From positions 62,001 through 126,000 of the forward strand of contig JAXMFB010000011.1 in NCBI GenBank assembly GCA_046347945.1: a stretch of 64,000 nt of DNA, read 5' to 3'. The notes beneath the pieces were generated by a model that saw only the letters and a list, made by a program, of their open reading frames with translations, did not search any database and was not told the origin of the DNA. The stretch is from Zeimonas sp046347945 (GTDB lineage Bacteria > Pseudomonadota > Gammaproteobacteria > Burkholderiales > Burkholderiaceae_E). Positions 54,905 to 64,000 of this stretch are shown here, piece after piece. Position numbers and translations under genes: made by a program. Position 1 is the stretch's first letter. Each line of letters starts with the position of its first letter.

Positions 54905-55735
54905 CTGACAAGCCTTCATCGCCCTGCGCCGGCGTGGTTCGACCGCGTCGAATTCGTGCTGGTCGGCACCAGCCATCCCGGCAACGTCGGCGCGGCCGCG
55001 CGCGCGATGCGCGCGAGGGGGTTGCGCCGGCGGGGGGGCTCGCGTCGCCCCGCGATCCGCAGGTTTGCAGCCACCCCCGAAGCGATCGCGCGCGCCAGCC
55101 GTACCGACGACGTGCTGGCGACCGCGCGTGTCGTGCCCTCGCTGTCGCAGGCGCTGGCCGACAGCACGCTGGCGATTGCAGTCAGTGCCGAGACACGCGA
55201 GTTCGGTCCGCCCGCGCAGGATCCGCAAGCGTGCGTGCGCGTCGCGCGCGACGAACTCGCCGCCCATCCGTCGCACCGGGTGTCGTTCGTGTTCGGCGCC
55301 GAGCGCACCGGCCTGTCGATCGACGAGGTAGGCCTGTGCCAGGCGCTGTGCACGATTCCTGGCGAGGACGACTATCAATCGCTGAACCTCGCGCAGGCGG
55401 TGCAGGTCGTGGCCTGGTGCCTGCGCGCGCAGGCGGCGGAGCCTCAGGGGGCGCAACGGCAGCCCGCGCGGCCGGGCGACGCGGTGTCCGCATCGGAGGC
55501 GCTCGAACCGGGCGCGGCCGCGCCGCGCCACGCGACGCAGGCCCAGGTCGAGGCGCTGTTCGAGCATCTCGAGCGCGTGCTGGTGGGCATCGGGTTCCTC
55601 GACCCGCGCCACCCGAAGAAGCTGATGCCGCGGCTGCGCCGGCTGTTTTCGCGCGCCCGGCTCGAAGACGAGGAAGTCGCGATCCTGCGCGGCGTCTGCA
55701 CCCGGATCGAGAAGCACGCCAGGACCCCGCGATGA
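54905..55735 (+). CDS. trmJ: TrmJ-type tRNA (cytidine/uridine-2'-O-)methyltransferase
   Basis: SPOUT methyltransferase modifying position 32 of tRNAs. N-terminal VLVGTSHPGNVGAAARAMR, SFVFGAERTGLS and CTIPGEDDYQSLNLAQAVQVV are the SPOUT knot motifs; the C-terminal helical extension (HPKKLMPRLRRLFSRARLEDEEV) is typical of TrmJ. Residues after GLRR are garbled: between a G7 run (55032-55038) and a C5 run (55074-55078) the expected LASPRDPQVCSHPEA reads in another frame, so two compensating indels are likely. Start uncertain: GTG 54956 loses the first strand; CTG 54905 follows AAGGGA. Stop overlaps the next start. Confidence 0.82.
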   Translation: MTSLHRPAPAWFDRVEFVLVGTSHPGNVGAAARAMRARGLRRRGGSRRPAIRRFAATPEAIARASRTDDVLATARVVPSLSQALADSTLAIAVSAETREFGPPAQDPQACVRVARDELAAHPSHRVSFVFGAERTGLSIDEVGLCQALCTIPGEDDYQSLNLAQAVQVVAWCLRAQAAEPQGAQRQPARPGDAVSASEALEPGAAAPRHATQAQVEALFEHLERVLVGIGFLDPRHPKKLMPRLRRLFSRARLEDEEVAILRGVCTRIEKHARTPR

Positions 55736-56925
55736 ACCTGCGACGCATCCCCGCCGTCTACATGCGCGGCGGCACCAGCAAGGGCGTGTTCTTCCACGTT
55801 CGCGACCTGCCGCGCTCGATGCGCGAGCGCGACGCGCTGCTGCTGCGCGTGATCGGAAGCCCCGACCCCTACGGCAAGCACACCGACGGCATGGGCGGGG
55901 CCACGTCGAGTACCAGCAAGGTGGTGCTGGTCGCGCCTTCGACCCGCGACGGCTGCGACGTCGATTTCCTGTTCGGCGCCGTGTCGATCGGCGAGCCGCT
56001 GATCGACTGGTCGGGCAACTGCGGCAACCTGTCGGCGGCGGTCGGCCCGTTCGCGCTCGCCGAAGGGCTGGTCGCGCCGGTCGACGGCCTCACCCGGGTG
56101 CGCATCTGGCAGCAGAACATCGGCCAGCGCATCGACGCCTTCGTGCCGGTGCGCCATGGCGAGGTGCTCGAGGACGGCGCGTTCATGGAGGACGGCGTGC
56201 CATTCCCCGGCGCCGAGATCCGCCTGGAGTTCCTCGAACCGCAGCCTGGGGCGCGCGGCGACGCGACGGGCGCCGAGGCGCTGCCGCTGCTGCCTACCGG
56301 GTCGCCGCAGGACGAGCTCGCCGTGCCTGGCCTGGGCCGGATCCGCGCGACGATGATCACGGCCGGCAATCCGACCGTGTTCGTGCGCGCCGACGCGCTG
56401 GGCCTCACCGGCCGCGAGCTGCCCGACGAGGTCAATCGTCAGCGCAAGCTGCTCGCGCAGCTCGAGGCGATCCGCACTGCGGCCGCGGTGCGCATGAGCC
56501 TGGCCGACAGCGTGGAGTTCGCCACCGCGTTCCGGCCGGCCACCCCCAAGGTCGCGTGGGTGGCCCGACCGGCAGGCTACCGGAGCAGCGCCGGCGTCGA
56601 CATCGGTGCCGACCGCATCGACCTGCTGGCGCGGATCATGTCGATGGGCAAGCTGCACCACGCGTTCACCGGCACCGGATCGATCGCGCTGGCGGCGGCC
56701 GCGGCGCTGCCCGGCACCGTGGTCGGCGAGATCGCCCGGACGCTGCCCGGGGTGCCGACCCGGATCGGCCACGTCTCCGGTGTGCTGGCAGTGGGCGCCG
56801 AGGTGTCGTCCGGGCCCTCCGGCTGGCGCTTCGACAAGGCCGTGCTGTCGCGCAGCGCGCGCCGCCTGATGAGCGGCTGGGTGCACTTGCCCGCGTCGGC
56901 GGCAGGACCGCCGCAAACCGCTTAA
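55732..56925 (+). CDS. PrpF-family isomerase (2-methylaconitate/4-oxalomesaconate type)
   Basis: 397-residue PrpF/diaminopimelate-epimerase-fold protein. N-terminal PAVYMRGGTSKGVFF, GGATSSTSKVVLV, and the catalytic cysteine region SGNCGNLSAA are visible. PrpF isomerises methylaconitate in the 2-methylcitrate cycle, and GalD-like relatives isomerise 4-oxalomesaconate; no prpB/prpC/acnD genes are adjacent here, so the substrate is open. ATG 55732 overlaps the trmJ stop (ATGA). Confidence 0.88.
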   Translation: MNLRRIPAVYMRGGTSKGVFFHVRDLPRSMRERDALLLRVIGSPDPYGKHTDGMGGATSSTSKVVLVAPSTRDGCDVDFLFGAVSIGEPLIDWSGNCGNLSAAVGPFALAEGLVAPVDGLTRVRIWQQNIGQRIDAFVPVRHGEVLEDGAFMEDGVPFPGAEIRLEFLEPQPGARGDATGAEALPLLPTGSPQDELAVPGLGRIRATMITAGNPTVFVRADALGLTGRELPDEVNRQRKLLAQLEAIRTAAAVRMSLADSVEFATAFRPATPKVAWVARPAGYRSSAGVDIGADRIDLLARIMSMGKLHHAFTGTGSIALAAAAALPGTVVGEIARTLPGVPTRIGHVSGVLAVGAEVSSGPSGWRFDKAVLSRSARRLMSGWVHLPASAAGPPQTA

Positions 56926-56960
56926 ACTGGATCGGTCCATCGACTTTCGGAGAAGTCCAG

Positions 56961-57704
56961 ATGTTCGAGCGCCTGCGGGAGGACGTCGCCACCGTGCTGG
57001 AGAAGGATCCGGCCGCGCGCTCCACGCTCGAGGTGCTGCTGTGCTACCCCGGGGTTCACGCGCTGGTGCTGCACCGGATTGCGCACGGTCTGTGGGGCTC
57101 GGGGCTGCGCACGCTGGCGCGGGCGGTCTCGCAATTCGGGCGCCTGCTCACCGGCATCGAGATCCACCCCGGCGCGACCATGGGCCGGCGGGTGTTCATC
57201 GACCACGGCATGGGCGTCGTCATCGGCGAGACCGCCGAGGTCGGCGACGACTGCACGATCTACCAGGGGGTCACGCTCGGCGGCGTTTCGCTCGAGCGTG
57301 GCAAGCGCCATCCGACGCTGGAAAAGGGCGTCGTGGTCGGCGCCGGCGCGAAAGTGCTCGGGCCGTTCACGGTCGGGGCGGGCGCGCGGATCGGCTCGAA
57401 CTCGGTGCTGGTCAAGGCGGTGCCGGCCGGCGCGACCGCGGTGGGCATCCCTGCGCGGGTCATCGTCGAGGACGCCGACCAGCGCCGCGAGGCGCAGGCG
57501 CAGAAGATGGGGTTCTCCGCCTACGCGATCACCCAGGGGGGCGACGATCCGTTGTCGCTCGCGCTGCACCGGCTGATCGACCACGTCGCCGAGCAGGATC
57601 GCACGATCGAGCAGCTGCAGGCGGCCCTGGCTCGCCTCGGCGGCGAGGTCACGGAATCGTGCGAGCCGCTCGACGCGCCGGCGCTGAACAGGATGGTCGA
57701 GTGA
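56961..57704 (+). CDS. cysE: Serine O-acetyltransferase
   Basis: 247-residue left-handed beta-helix acetyltransferase making O-acetylserine for cysteine synthesis. Landmarks: FERLREDVATVLEKDPAAR at the N-terminus, GIEIHPGATMGRRVFIDHG with catalytic His, GETAEVGDDCTIYQGVTLGG, KRHPTLE, and VGAGAKVLG repeats. The C-terminal 60 residues form the tail after the repeats. A TAAACT -10-like box overlaps the upstream stop and CGGAGAAG is the ribosome-binding site. Convergent with lpxH. Confidence 0.94.
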   Translation: MFERLREDVATVLEKDPAARSTLEVLLCYPGVHALVLHRIAHGLWGSGLRTLARAVSQFGRLLTGIEIHPGATMGRRVFIDHGMGVVIGETAEVGDDCTIYQGVTLGGVSLERGKRHPTLEKGVVVGAGAKVLGPFTVGAGARIGSNSVLVKAVPAGATAVGIPARVIVEDADQRREAQAQKMGFSAYAITQGGDDPLSLALHRLIDHVAEQDRTIEQLQAALARLGGEVTESCEPLDAPALNRMVE

Positions 57705-57755
57705 GGGCCGCGGGCGCCGGCCTCGGCATGGTCGAGCGAGGGCGGTAGGCCGGCC

Positions 57756-58586
57756 TTACGGACCGATCGAACCCTGGGTCGGGTAGCCGATCGGCGACCA
57801 CCCCGACGCGTCCACGCGCAGGAATCCGCCGCGAGACGGCCCGTCGCTTCCGGCATGCCAGTCGGGCAGCACCCAGCGACGTGCCGGCGCGCCGTCGAGC
57901 GTCCACCGATGGCAGGCCGGGCGGTGCGTGTGGCCGTGCACCATCGTGCGTACGCCGGCGCTGCGCATCGCCGCGTCGATGGCCGCGAGGGCGACGTCGC
58001 CCGGGTCGGCGTCGCCCATCGCCCGCGCCGCCTGCACGCGGCGGCTTTCGCCGCGCAATTCGCGGGCGATGCGCAGCCGCTCGTCGAGCGGGCGAGCCAG
58101 GAAGTCGCGCTGCCAGCCGTCGCTGCGCGCCAGTGCGCGCGCCCGCTGGTAGTCGACGTCGTCGGCGCACAGCGCGTCGCCGTGGGCGAGCAGCACGGGC
58201 TCGCCGAACAGCGTGACCGTGCACGGGTCGTCGATGAGCGTCGCGCCGCTGCGCTCGCCGAACGTGCGCACCGGGCGCGTCGCCGCCTCGGGCGGGAACG
58301 CCACGTCGAGCAGGAAGTCGCGGTTGCCGCGCATCGCGTACACCCGCGTGCCGGCGGCGGCGAGTGCGGCGAGGCGCTCGATCAGCACCTGCGCGACCGC
58401 GTCGGGCTGGTCGTCGCCGACCCAGGCTTCGAACAGGTCGCCGAGCAGAAACAGGTGGCTGGCCGTGCGCGCCTGCGCGTCGAGGCGCTCGACGAAGCGG
58501 GTGGCGGTGCGCGGGTCGTGGTCGCCCAGGTGCATGTCGGAGCAGAACAGCGCGACCTCGCGCGCCGTCCGCCCGACCTCGATCAC
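57756..58586 (-). CDS. lpxH: UDP-2,3-diacylglucosamine diphosphatase
   Basis: 276-residue calcineurin-like enzyme of lipid A synthesis, making lipid X from UDP-diacylglucosamine at the inner membrane. Metal ligands: FCSDMHLGDHDP, LLGDLFEAWVGDD, MRGNRDFLL, LAHGDALCADDVDYQ and VHGHTHRP, the LpxH pattern. The GTG start at 58586 overlaps the peptidyl-prolyl isomerase stop (GTGA). The C-terminal 30 residues are longer than in E. coli. The ppi-lpxH order is shared with many betaproteobacteria. Confidence 0.95.
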   Translation of the reverse strand: MIEVGRTAREVALFCSDMHLGDHDPRTATRFVERLDAQARTASHLFLLGDLFEAWVGDDQPDAVAQVLIERLAALAAAGTRVYAMRGNRDFLLDVAFPPEAATRPVRTFGERSGATLIDDPCTVTLFGEPVLLAHGDALCADDVDYQRARALARSDGWQRDFLARPLDERLRIARELRGESRRVQAARAMGDADPGDVALAAIDAAMRSAGVRTMVHGHTHRPACHRWTLDGAPARRWVLPDWHAGSDGPSRGGFLRVDASGWSPIGYPTQGSIGP

Positions 58587-59182
58587 TTGCCGCCGCCGAC
58601 GACGGCCATCGAGTCGATCACGACGGCGTCCGCCGGCACGTCCTGGTACGGGCCGACCGATGTCGTGCGCACCTTGCGGATCGCATTGACCACGTCCATG
58701 CCGCTCACCACCTTGCCGAACACCGCATAGCCGTGGCCGTCCGGGTTCGGGTGGTTCAGGTTGACGTTGTCGACCACGTTGACGAAGAACTGGCTGGTCG
58801 CCGAGTTCGGGTCGCCGGTGCGCGCCATTGCCACCCAGCCGATGTCGTTCTTCAGGCCGTTCTTCGACTCGATCGCGATCGGCGCGCGGGTGGCCTTCGG
58901 GCGCAGCTGGCCCTTGTACAGCTCGGCGGTGAAGCCGCCGCCCTGGATCATGAAGCTGCCGATCACCCGGTGGAAGATCGTGCCGCTGTAGAAGCCGTCG
59001 TTCACGTACTGCAGGAAGTTGGCCACGCTCGCCGGTGCCTTGTCCGGGTACAGCTCGATGACGAACTCGCCCATCGAGGTCTTCACCAGCACCTGCGGGT
59101 TGGGTGCGGCGCTGGCGCCGTCGGGAACGGCGGACAGGGCGACGACGAGTGCGCCGATCAGCGGCAGTTTCTTCAGCATCAT
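58583..59182 (-). CDS. Periplasmic peptidyl-prolyl cis-trans isomerase (cyclophilin)
   Basis: 199-residue cyclophilin with a signal peptide (to about A26, ending GASAAPNP). Catalytic core: FHRVIGSFMIQGGGF with the key Arg/Phe, SQFFVNVVDN, and YAVFGKVVSGMDVV. Bacterial-type cyclophilin, likely assisting folding of exported proteins. First of the ppi-lpxH pair; downstream of the TPR gene by 33 bases on the same strand. Confidence 0.94.
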   Translation of the reverse strand: MMLKKLPLIGALVVALSAVPDGASAAPNPQVLVKTSMGEFVIELYPDKAPASVANFLQYVNDGFYSGTIFHRVIGSFMIQGGGFTAELYKGQLRPKATRAPIAIESKNGLKNDIGWVAMARTGDPNSATSQFFVNVVDNVNLNHPNPDGHGYAVFGKVVSGMDVVNAIRKVRTTSVGPYQDVPADAVVIDSMAVVGGGK

Positions 59183-59215
59183 GGGCTCCGTTGAGGTCGT
59201 GAAGAGGGGCGCTGC

Positions 59216-59950
59216 TCAGCGTGCCGTGGCCGGCGCCTGCGCAGGACGGGGTTCGGGCGGCCGCACGTTGGCCGGTCGGCTTCCAGCGGGCGATACCTTC
59301 GAGATCAGCTCGCGGGCCAGCGCGAGCTTCTCGCGTGCCGCGCGGCTGGTCGCGTCGGCCCTCGTGGCGCGCTCGTAGGCGCGCTCGGCCAATCGCAGGT
59401 GGATGTCGCCGAGGTTCTCGTGCGCCAGTGCGTACGAGGGCAGCGCCCGCACTGCGTCGTCGAGCGCCGCGCGCGCACGGTCGAGCTCGCCGCGCGCCGC
59501 GTACAACACGGCCAGGTTGTTGTGCGGCTCGGGCAGTTCGGGGAACTCCTGCGTGAGCGCCTCGAAGGCGGCGATCGCCTCGTCGATGCGGCCCATGTCG
59601 GTGAGCACGACGCCGCGCTGGAAGCGAAGCTGCGCGTCGCCCGGCGACGCCTTCAGGCCGGCGTCGATCGCCGCCAGCGCCTCGTCGTTGCGGCGCTCGG
59701 CGAAGAGCTTGCGCGCGGATTCGAGCGCGGCCGTCGCCGCGCGCGGATCGCTCGCGGGCGCGGCCGCGGGGGCAGCGACGGGCGTGGCTGCGGGGGCAGC
59801 GGCGGCGGGGCCAGTGGTGGGGGCTGCGGCGGGCTCGGTCGCAGGGGCTGCGGAAGCCGGGGCGGTGGCGTCCTGCGCCGCGGCCGCCGGCGCACCGACG
59901 GCGACGGCAACGGCGAACAGCAGGGTCGACGCTGCTATACTCGATCGCAT
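59216..59950 (-). CDS. Exported tetratricopeptide-repeat protein
   Basis: 244 residues: signal peptide (to about A25), an Ala/Pro-rich linker (about 26-70), then three to four TPR units (ARKLFAERRNDEALAAIDAG, LRFQRGVVLTDMGRIDEAIA, HNNLAVLYAARGELDRARAA, AHENLGDIHLRLAERAYERA) and a Pro/Arg-rich tail. A protein-interaction scaffold in the periplasm; partner unknown. TAGAAT at 59957-59962 on the minus strand ends only 7 bases before the ATG, suggesting a leaderless transcript or a downstream start. Confidence 0.9.
   Translation of the reverse strand: MRSSIAASTLLFAVAVAVGAPAAAAQDATAPASAAPATEPAAAPTTGPAAAAPAATPVAAPAAAPASDPRAATAALESARKLFAERRNDEALAAIDAGLKASPGDAQLRFQRGVVLTDMGRIDEAIAAFEALTQEFPELPEPHNNLAVLYAARGELDRARAALDDAVRALPSYALAHENLGDIHLRLAERAYERATRADATSRAAREKLALARELISKVSPAGSRPANVRPPEPRPAQAPATAR
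59934..59941 (+). promoter_or_regulatory. Extended -10 promoter of cysS
   Basis: GC-TATACT (TGC extension 59933-59935 plus TATACT 59936-59941) on the plus strand lies inside the start of the divergent TPR gene and about 100 bases before the cysS ATG. Confidence 0.45.
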
Positions 59951-60040
59951 CCGCGCATTCTAGCCAATCGCGCCTTGCCGGCCGCCGGCCGGCCCGCGCC
60001 GAACGGACGCGGCACGCGCCGGGCCGTCCGGCTCCGACCC

Positions 60041-61501
60041 ATGATCCGACTCTACAACTCGCTCACGCGCAGCAAGGAAGAATTCGTCCCGCTCGAGCCG
60101 GGCAAGGTGCGCATGTACGTCTGCGGCATGACGGTCTACGACTGGTGCCACGTGGGCCACGCGCGCGTGCTGGTGGTGTTCGACATCGTGCAGCGCTGGC
60201 TGCGCGCGTCCGGCTACCGCCTCACCTACGTGCGCAACATCACCGACATCGACGACAAGATCATCCGCCGCGCGGTCGAGAACGGCGAGACCATCGCGCA
60301 GCTCACCCATCGCTTCATCCAGGCGATGCACCAGGATGCCGACGCGCTCGGCGTCGAGCGCCCCGACCACGAGCCGCGGGCCACGCAGTACGTGCCGCAG
60401 ATGCTCGGGCTCATCGACCTGCTCGAGAAGAACGGGCTCGCGTACCGCGCCGCCGACGGCGATGTCAACTACGCGGTGCGCAAGTTCCCCGGATACGGCC
60501 GGCTGTCGGGCAAGTCGCTCGACGACCTGCGCGCCGGCGAGCGCGTCGCGGTCGACGACGCCAAGCAGGATCCGCTCGACTTCGTGCTGTGGAAGTCGGC
60601 CAAGGCCGACGAGCCAGACGAGGCGAAGTGGGAATCGCGCTACGGATTCGGCCGTCCCGGGTGGCACATCGAGTGCTCGGCGATGGCCACCAGCCTGCTG
60701 GGCAAGACCATCGACATCCACGGGGGGGGCGCCGACCTGCAGTTTCCGCACCACGAGAACGAGATCGCGCAGAGCGAGGGCGCGCTGAACACGCGCTTCG
60801 TGCGTTACTGGATGCACAACGGTTTCGTGCGCGTCGACGACGAGAAGATGTCGAAGTCGCTCGGCAACTTCTTCACGATCCGTGAAGTGCTCAGGAAGTT
60901 CGACGCCGAGGTGGTGCGGCTGTTCATCCTGCGCGCGCACTACCGCAGCCCGCTGAACTACTCCGACGCGCACCTCGAAGACGCGCGCCAGGCGCTGCTG
61001 CGGCTCTATGGCGCGCTCTCCGACGCGGGCGCGGCGGGCGCGGACGACGCATTGCCGATCGACTGGTCCGATCCGCTGGCGGCGCGCTTTCGCGACGCGA
61101 TGGACGATGACTTCAACACGCCGGTCGCACTGTCGGTGCTGTTCGACCTCGCCAGCGAGTTGAACCGCGCGCGCGCGGTCGCGGCGGCCGGGCAGGGCGG
61201 GTCGACGCCGGCCGCGCAGGGTGCGGAGATCGAGGCGCGGCTGCGCCGGCTGGCCGGCCTGCTCGGGCTGCTCGGGCAGGTGCCGTCGGAGGTCAAGCGC
61301 AGCGGGTTGCACGGCAGCGACGCCGCGCAGGCGGCGGCCGGCGCCCCCGACGACGCGGCGATCGAGACGATGATCGCCGCACGCGCCGCGGCCAAGAAGG
61401 CGCGCGACTTCCCCACCGCCGACCGGATCCGCGGCGAGCTCACCGCGCAGGGCATCGTGCTCGAGGACACGCCGTCCGGCACGGTCTGGCGGCGATCGTG
61501 A
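60041..61501 (+). CDS. cysS: Cysteinyl-tRNA synthetase
   Basis: 486-residue class I synthetase charging tRNA-Cys. Zinc ligand C28 (YVCGMTVYD), the HIGH-type motif H37-V-G-H40, IECSAMA and HHENEIAQSE for the other zinc ligands, and KMSKS near residue 269 (DEKMSKSLGN). The C-terminal region has a slightly longer Ala/Gly-rich loop (AAAGQGGSTPAAQGAE) than E. coli CysS. The divergent ppi/TPR and downstream alkA-accA genes match the usual betaproteobacterial neighbourhood. Confidence 0.97.
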   Translation: MIRLYNSLTRSKEEFVPLEPGKVRMYVCGMTVYDWCHVGHARVLVVFDIVQRWLRASGYRLTYVRNITDIDDKIIRRAVENGETIAQLTHRFIQAMHQDADALGVERPDHEPRATQYVPQMLGLIDLLEKNGLAYRAADGDVNYAVRKFPGYGRLSGKSLDDLRAGERVAVDDAKQDPLDFVLWKSAKADEPDEAKWESRYGFGRPGWHIECSAMATSLLGKTIDIHGGGADLQFPHHENEIAQSEGALNTRFVRYWMHNGFVRVDDEKMSKSLGNFFTIREVLRKFDAEVVRLFILRAHYRSPLNYSDAHLEDARQALLRLYGALSDAGAAGADDALPIDWSDPLAARFRDAMDDDFNTPVALSVLFDLASELNRARAVAAAGQGGSTPAAQGAEIEARLRRLAGLLGLLGQVPSEVKRSGLHGSDAAQAAAGAPDDAAIETMIAARAAAKKARDFPTADRIRGELTAQGIVLEDTPSGTVWRRS

Positions 61502-61544
61502 ACCGCGCCGTCTCGCGCCGGCCGGGGGGCCTCGTTCGTTTCCC

Positions 61545-62585
61545 ATGAAACCGTTCTGGGTCCACTCCGGCCTGGCGCTGCTCGACGCGGACGCTTACGG
61601 CGGGCTGCAGGTCACCGACGCGTTCCTGCGCGCCTACCTCGAGCGGCCCGAGCTCGCGCCGATCGACGAGTCGTGCGCGGCCGAGCGCGCCCTGCACGCG
61701 GCGCTGGTGGCCGACCCGCGGCGTCCGGTCGCCACCGGCGACGATGGCGAACTCGCGGCGCTCGCCGATCCGGATGCACGCGAGAACTGGCGGCTGTTCC
61801 TGCGCTTTCGCGACCGGCTGCTGGCCGCGCCGAACCTGCAGGCCGCCTACGTCGCGATCTTCGCCGACGCGCAGCACGCCGGGCGCATCGACGTGCCGCC
61901 GCTCTTCGTCGAGCAACTGGCGCAGATCATCGTCCACCACATGCTGGTCGACAGCGAAGACGGGCTGCTGCTGCGCGTGGCCGAGCTGTGGTTTCGCGAG
62001 CAGCGCGTGTCGCTGCTGGAGAACCGGGTCGTGCTCGCCGACCTCGAGACGGTCGAGGCGCGCGCCGCAGATCCCGGGTTCGGCAACCTGGGCCGCCTGC
62101 TCGCGCAGGCCAACGTCAGGACGAAGGCCGGGGGAGACGTCGACCTCGAAGTGATCGACCGACCGAACGCCGCGAGCTACTTCGGCCGCGACGAGCGCCA
62201 CGACTTCGCGGTCGAGATCACGCACGGGCGCACCGCCTCGGCGATGTTCTGCGACCTGGTCCGGCGCTGGATCGGGCACCTGCTGGGCGTGCCGGTGCGC
62301 GTGACGACGCTCGCCTCGATCGACGACGCGCGCTGGCGCTGGCACGTGGGGCTCGACGCACACGCGTCGGTGCTGCTCGACAAGCTGTACCGCGAGGAGG
62401 GGCTGACCCCCGAGGAGCACCGGCGCATCCTGCTGCTGGTGCGGCTGGACTTCGAGCGGCTCGAGGACCAGGATCCGGCCGTGGCCGGCAAGCCGGTCTA
62501 CCTGGCGCTGGCCGCCGACGAGGCCGGCGTGCTGAGGATGAAGCCGCAGAACCTGCTGTTCAACCTGCCGTTGCGGGGGCACTGA
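61545..62585 (+). CDS. DUF6352-like conserved hypothetical protein
   Basis: 346-residue soluble protein starting MKPFWVHSGLALLDADAYG, with ENWRLFLRFRDRLLAAPNLQ, YFGRDERHDFAVEITHGR and SGLDAHASVLLDKLYRE-type segments. I believe it belongs to the DUF6352 family found in Burkholderiales, recalled rather than tested. No catalytic motif is recognised; no signal peptide or membrane helix. Its stop overlaps the next start (TGATG), so it is coupled to the glycosylase gene. Function unknown. Confidence 0.82.
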   Translation: MKPFWVHSGLALLDADAYGGLQVTDAFLRAYLERPELAPIDESCAAERALHAALVADPRRPVATGDDGELAALADPDARENWRLFLRFRDRLLAAPNLQAAYVAIFADAQHAGRIDVPPLFVEQLAQIIVHHMLVDSEDGLLLRVAELWFREQRVSLLENRVVLADLETVEARAADPGFGNLGRLLAQANVRTKAGGDVDLEVIDRPNAASYFGRDERHDFAVEITHGRTASAMFCDLVRRWIGHLLGVPVRVTTLASIDDARWRWHVGLDAHASVLLDKLYREEGLTPEEHRRILLLVRLDFERLEDQDPAVAGKPVYLALAADEAGVLRMKPQNLLFNLPLRGH

Positions 62586-63201
62586 TGAAGCCCGACTACT
62601 GGGAGGACGCCTGCCGGGCGCTGGCGCGGCGCGACCGGACGATGGGCCGGATCATCCGCGCCTGCGGCCCGGCGCACCTGGTGTCGCGCGGCGACGCGTT
62701 CCAGACGCTGGCGCGCTCGATCGTCGGCCAGCAGATCTCGGTGAAGGCCGCCCAGTCGGTCTGGGAGCGCTTCGCCGCGAAGGCCGGCGAGGTCGCGCCG
62801 GCGCGGGTCGTGCGGATGCGCGCCACCTCGCTGCGCGCCTGCGGGCTGTCCGGCCGCAAGGCCGAATACCTGAAGGATCTCGCCGCCCGGTTCGTCTCCG
62901 GCGAGGTCGATCCGGCGCACTGGCCGGGGGCCGAGGACGAGGCGATCATCGAGGAGCTCTGTTGCGTGCGCGGCATAGGGCGCTGGACAGCGGAGATGTT
63001 CCTGATATTCAATCTGCTGCGCCCCGACGTTTATCCGGTCGACGACATCGGCCTGCTGCGGGGCATCGGAACCAATTATCGGGACGGACAGAAGGTCTCG
63101 CGAGACGAGGCCCGCGCGATCGGGGAGGCCTGGCGGCCGTGGCGAACCGTCGCCACCTGGTACCTGTGGCGCAGCCTCGATCCGTTGCCGGTGGAGTACT
63201 G

Positions 63202-63202
<1 letters not shown>
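62585..63202 (+). CDS. HhH-GPD DNA-3-methyladenine glycosylase II (AlkA-like)
   Basis: 205-residue base-excision glycosylase of the HhH-GPD superfamily. SIVGQQISVKAA, the helix-hairpin-helix CCVRGIGRWTAEMFLIF and the catalytic-aspartate segment YPVDDIGLLRGI are present. Compact, without the extra N-terminal domain of E. coli AlkA. Likely excises 3-methyladenine and other alkylated purines. ATG 62585 overlaps the upstream stop, and its own stop overlaps accA start. Confidence 0.92.

Positions 63203-64000
<798 letters not shown>

Overview
This 64 kb window is GC-rich chromosomal DNA from a betaproteobacterium, most likely of the order Burkholderiales. The evidence is the gene order pyrG-kdsA-DUF1330-eno-ftsB, a Bug-type solute-binding protein, the 400-residue form of TrpS, DUF3422, and the general codon use. 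No rRNA, tRNA, CRISPR array or insertion sequence was recognised. The window opens inside a LysR gene and closes inside accA.

Layout. 0-3.3 kb: a LysR regulator diverges from a small catabolic-looking operon (two RidA proteins, a Bug periplasmic binding protein, an SDR dehydrogenase). 3.3-8.5 kb: DUF3422 protein, 4HBT thioesterase, both subunits of a 3-oxoacid CoA-transferase, and a cation-diffusion facilitator fused to a degenerate histidine-kinase-like region. 8.5-13.1 kb: pyrG-kdsA-DUF1330-eno-ftsB. 13-20 kb: Hsp33, gamma-carbonic-anhydrase-like protein, membrane hydrolase, acyl-CoA synthetase, alpha/beta hydrolase, PHP phosphoesterase, YciO/Sua5 protein. 20-28.4 kb: M50 protease, trpS, a PAS-GGDEF-EAL protein, then methyltransferase-dapA-bamC-MBL hydrolase ending at a bidirectional terminator, and an 11-mer-repeat lipoprotein.

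29-41 kb is the most unusual part. An apparent operon (32354-41159) encodes a small membrane peptide, a CuA subunit II, a heme-copper oxidase subunit I in which the cross-linked tyrosine position is glutamine, heme O synthase, a SCO protein, a bis-heme cytochrome b fused to a 2x[4Fe-4S] ferredoxin and a MvhD-like domain, an unknown one-TM protein, a second subunit-I-like protein that lacks most CuB ligands, and a CtaA-like heme A synthase. A FNR/Dnr-type box lies where a class II activator site would sit. Divergently transcribed is a second cytochrome b fused to [2Fe-2S] ferredoxin and FAD/NAD reductase domains. The lost tyrosine and the FNR/Dnr box suggest an anaerobically induced, possibly NO-reducing, membrane complex; this function is inference.

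41-51 kb: phosphoesterase, mutS, PfkB sugar kinase, then a sulfur-oxidation module (SorB/SorA sulfite dehydrogenase, a sigma-54 activator with a Cys/His-rich PAS domain, and sulfide:quinone oxidoreductase behind a near-consensus sigma-54 promoter). 51-64 kb: housekeeping genes (ybaK-like, rnk-like, Nudix, MBL, suhB, trmJ, prpF-like, cysE, lpxH, ppi, TPR, cysS, DUF6352, an AlkA-like glycosylase, accA).

Caution on sequence quality: single-base indels break three genes (about 29505, 30328, and four between 37850 and 37970), and a compensating pair garbles part of trmJ (55032-55078). The protein sequence on either side stays family-like, so uncorrected assembly errors are more likely than gene decay.
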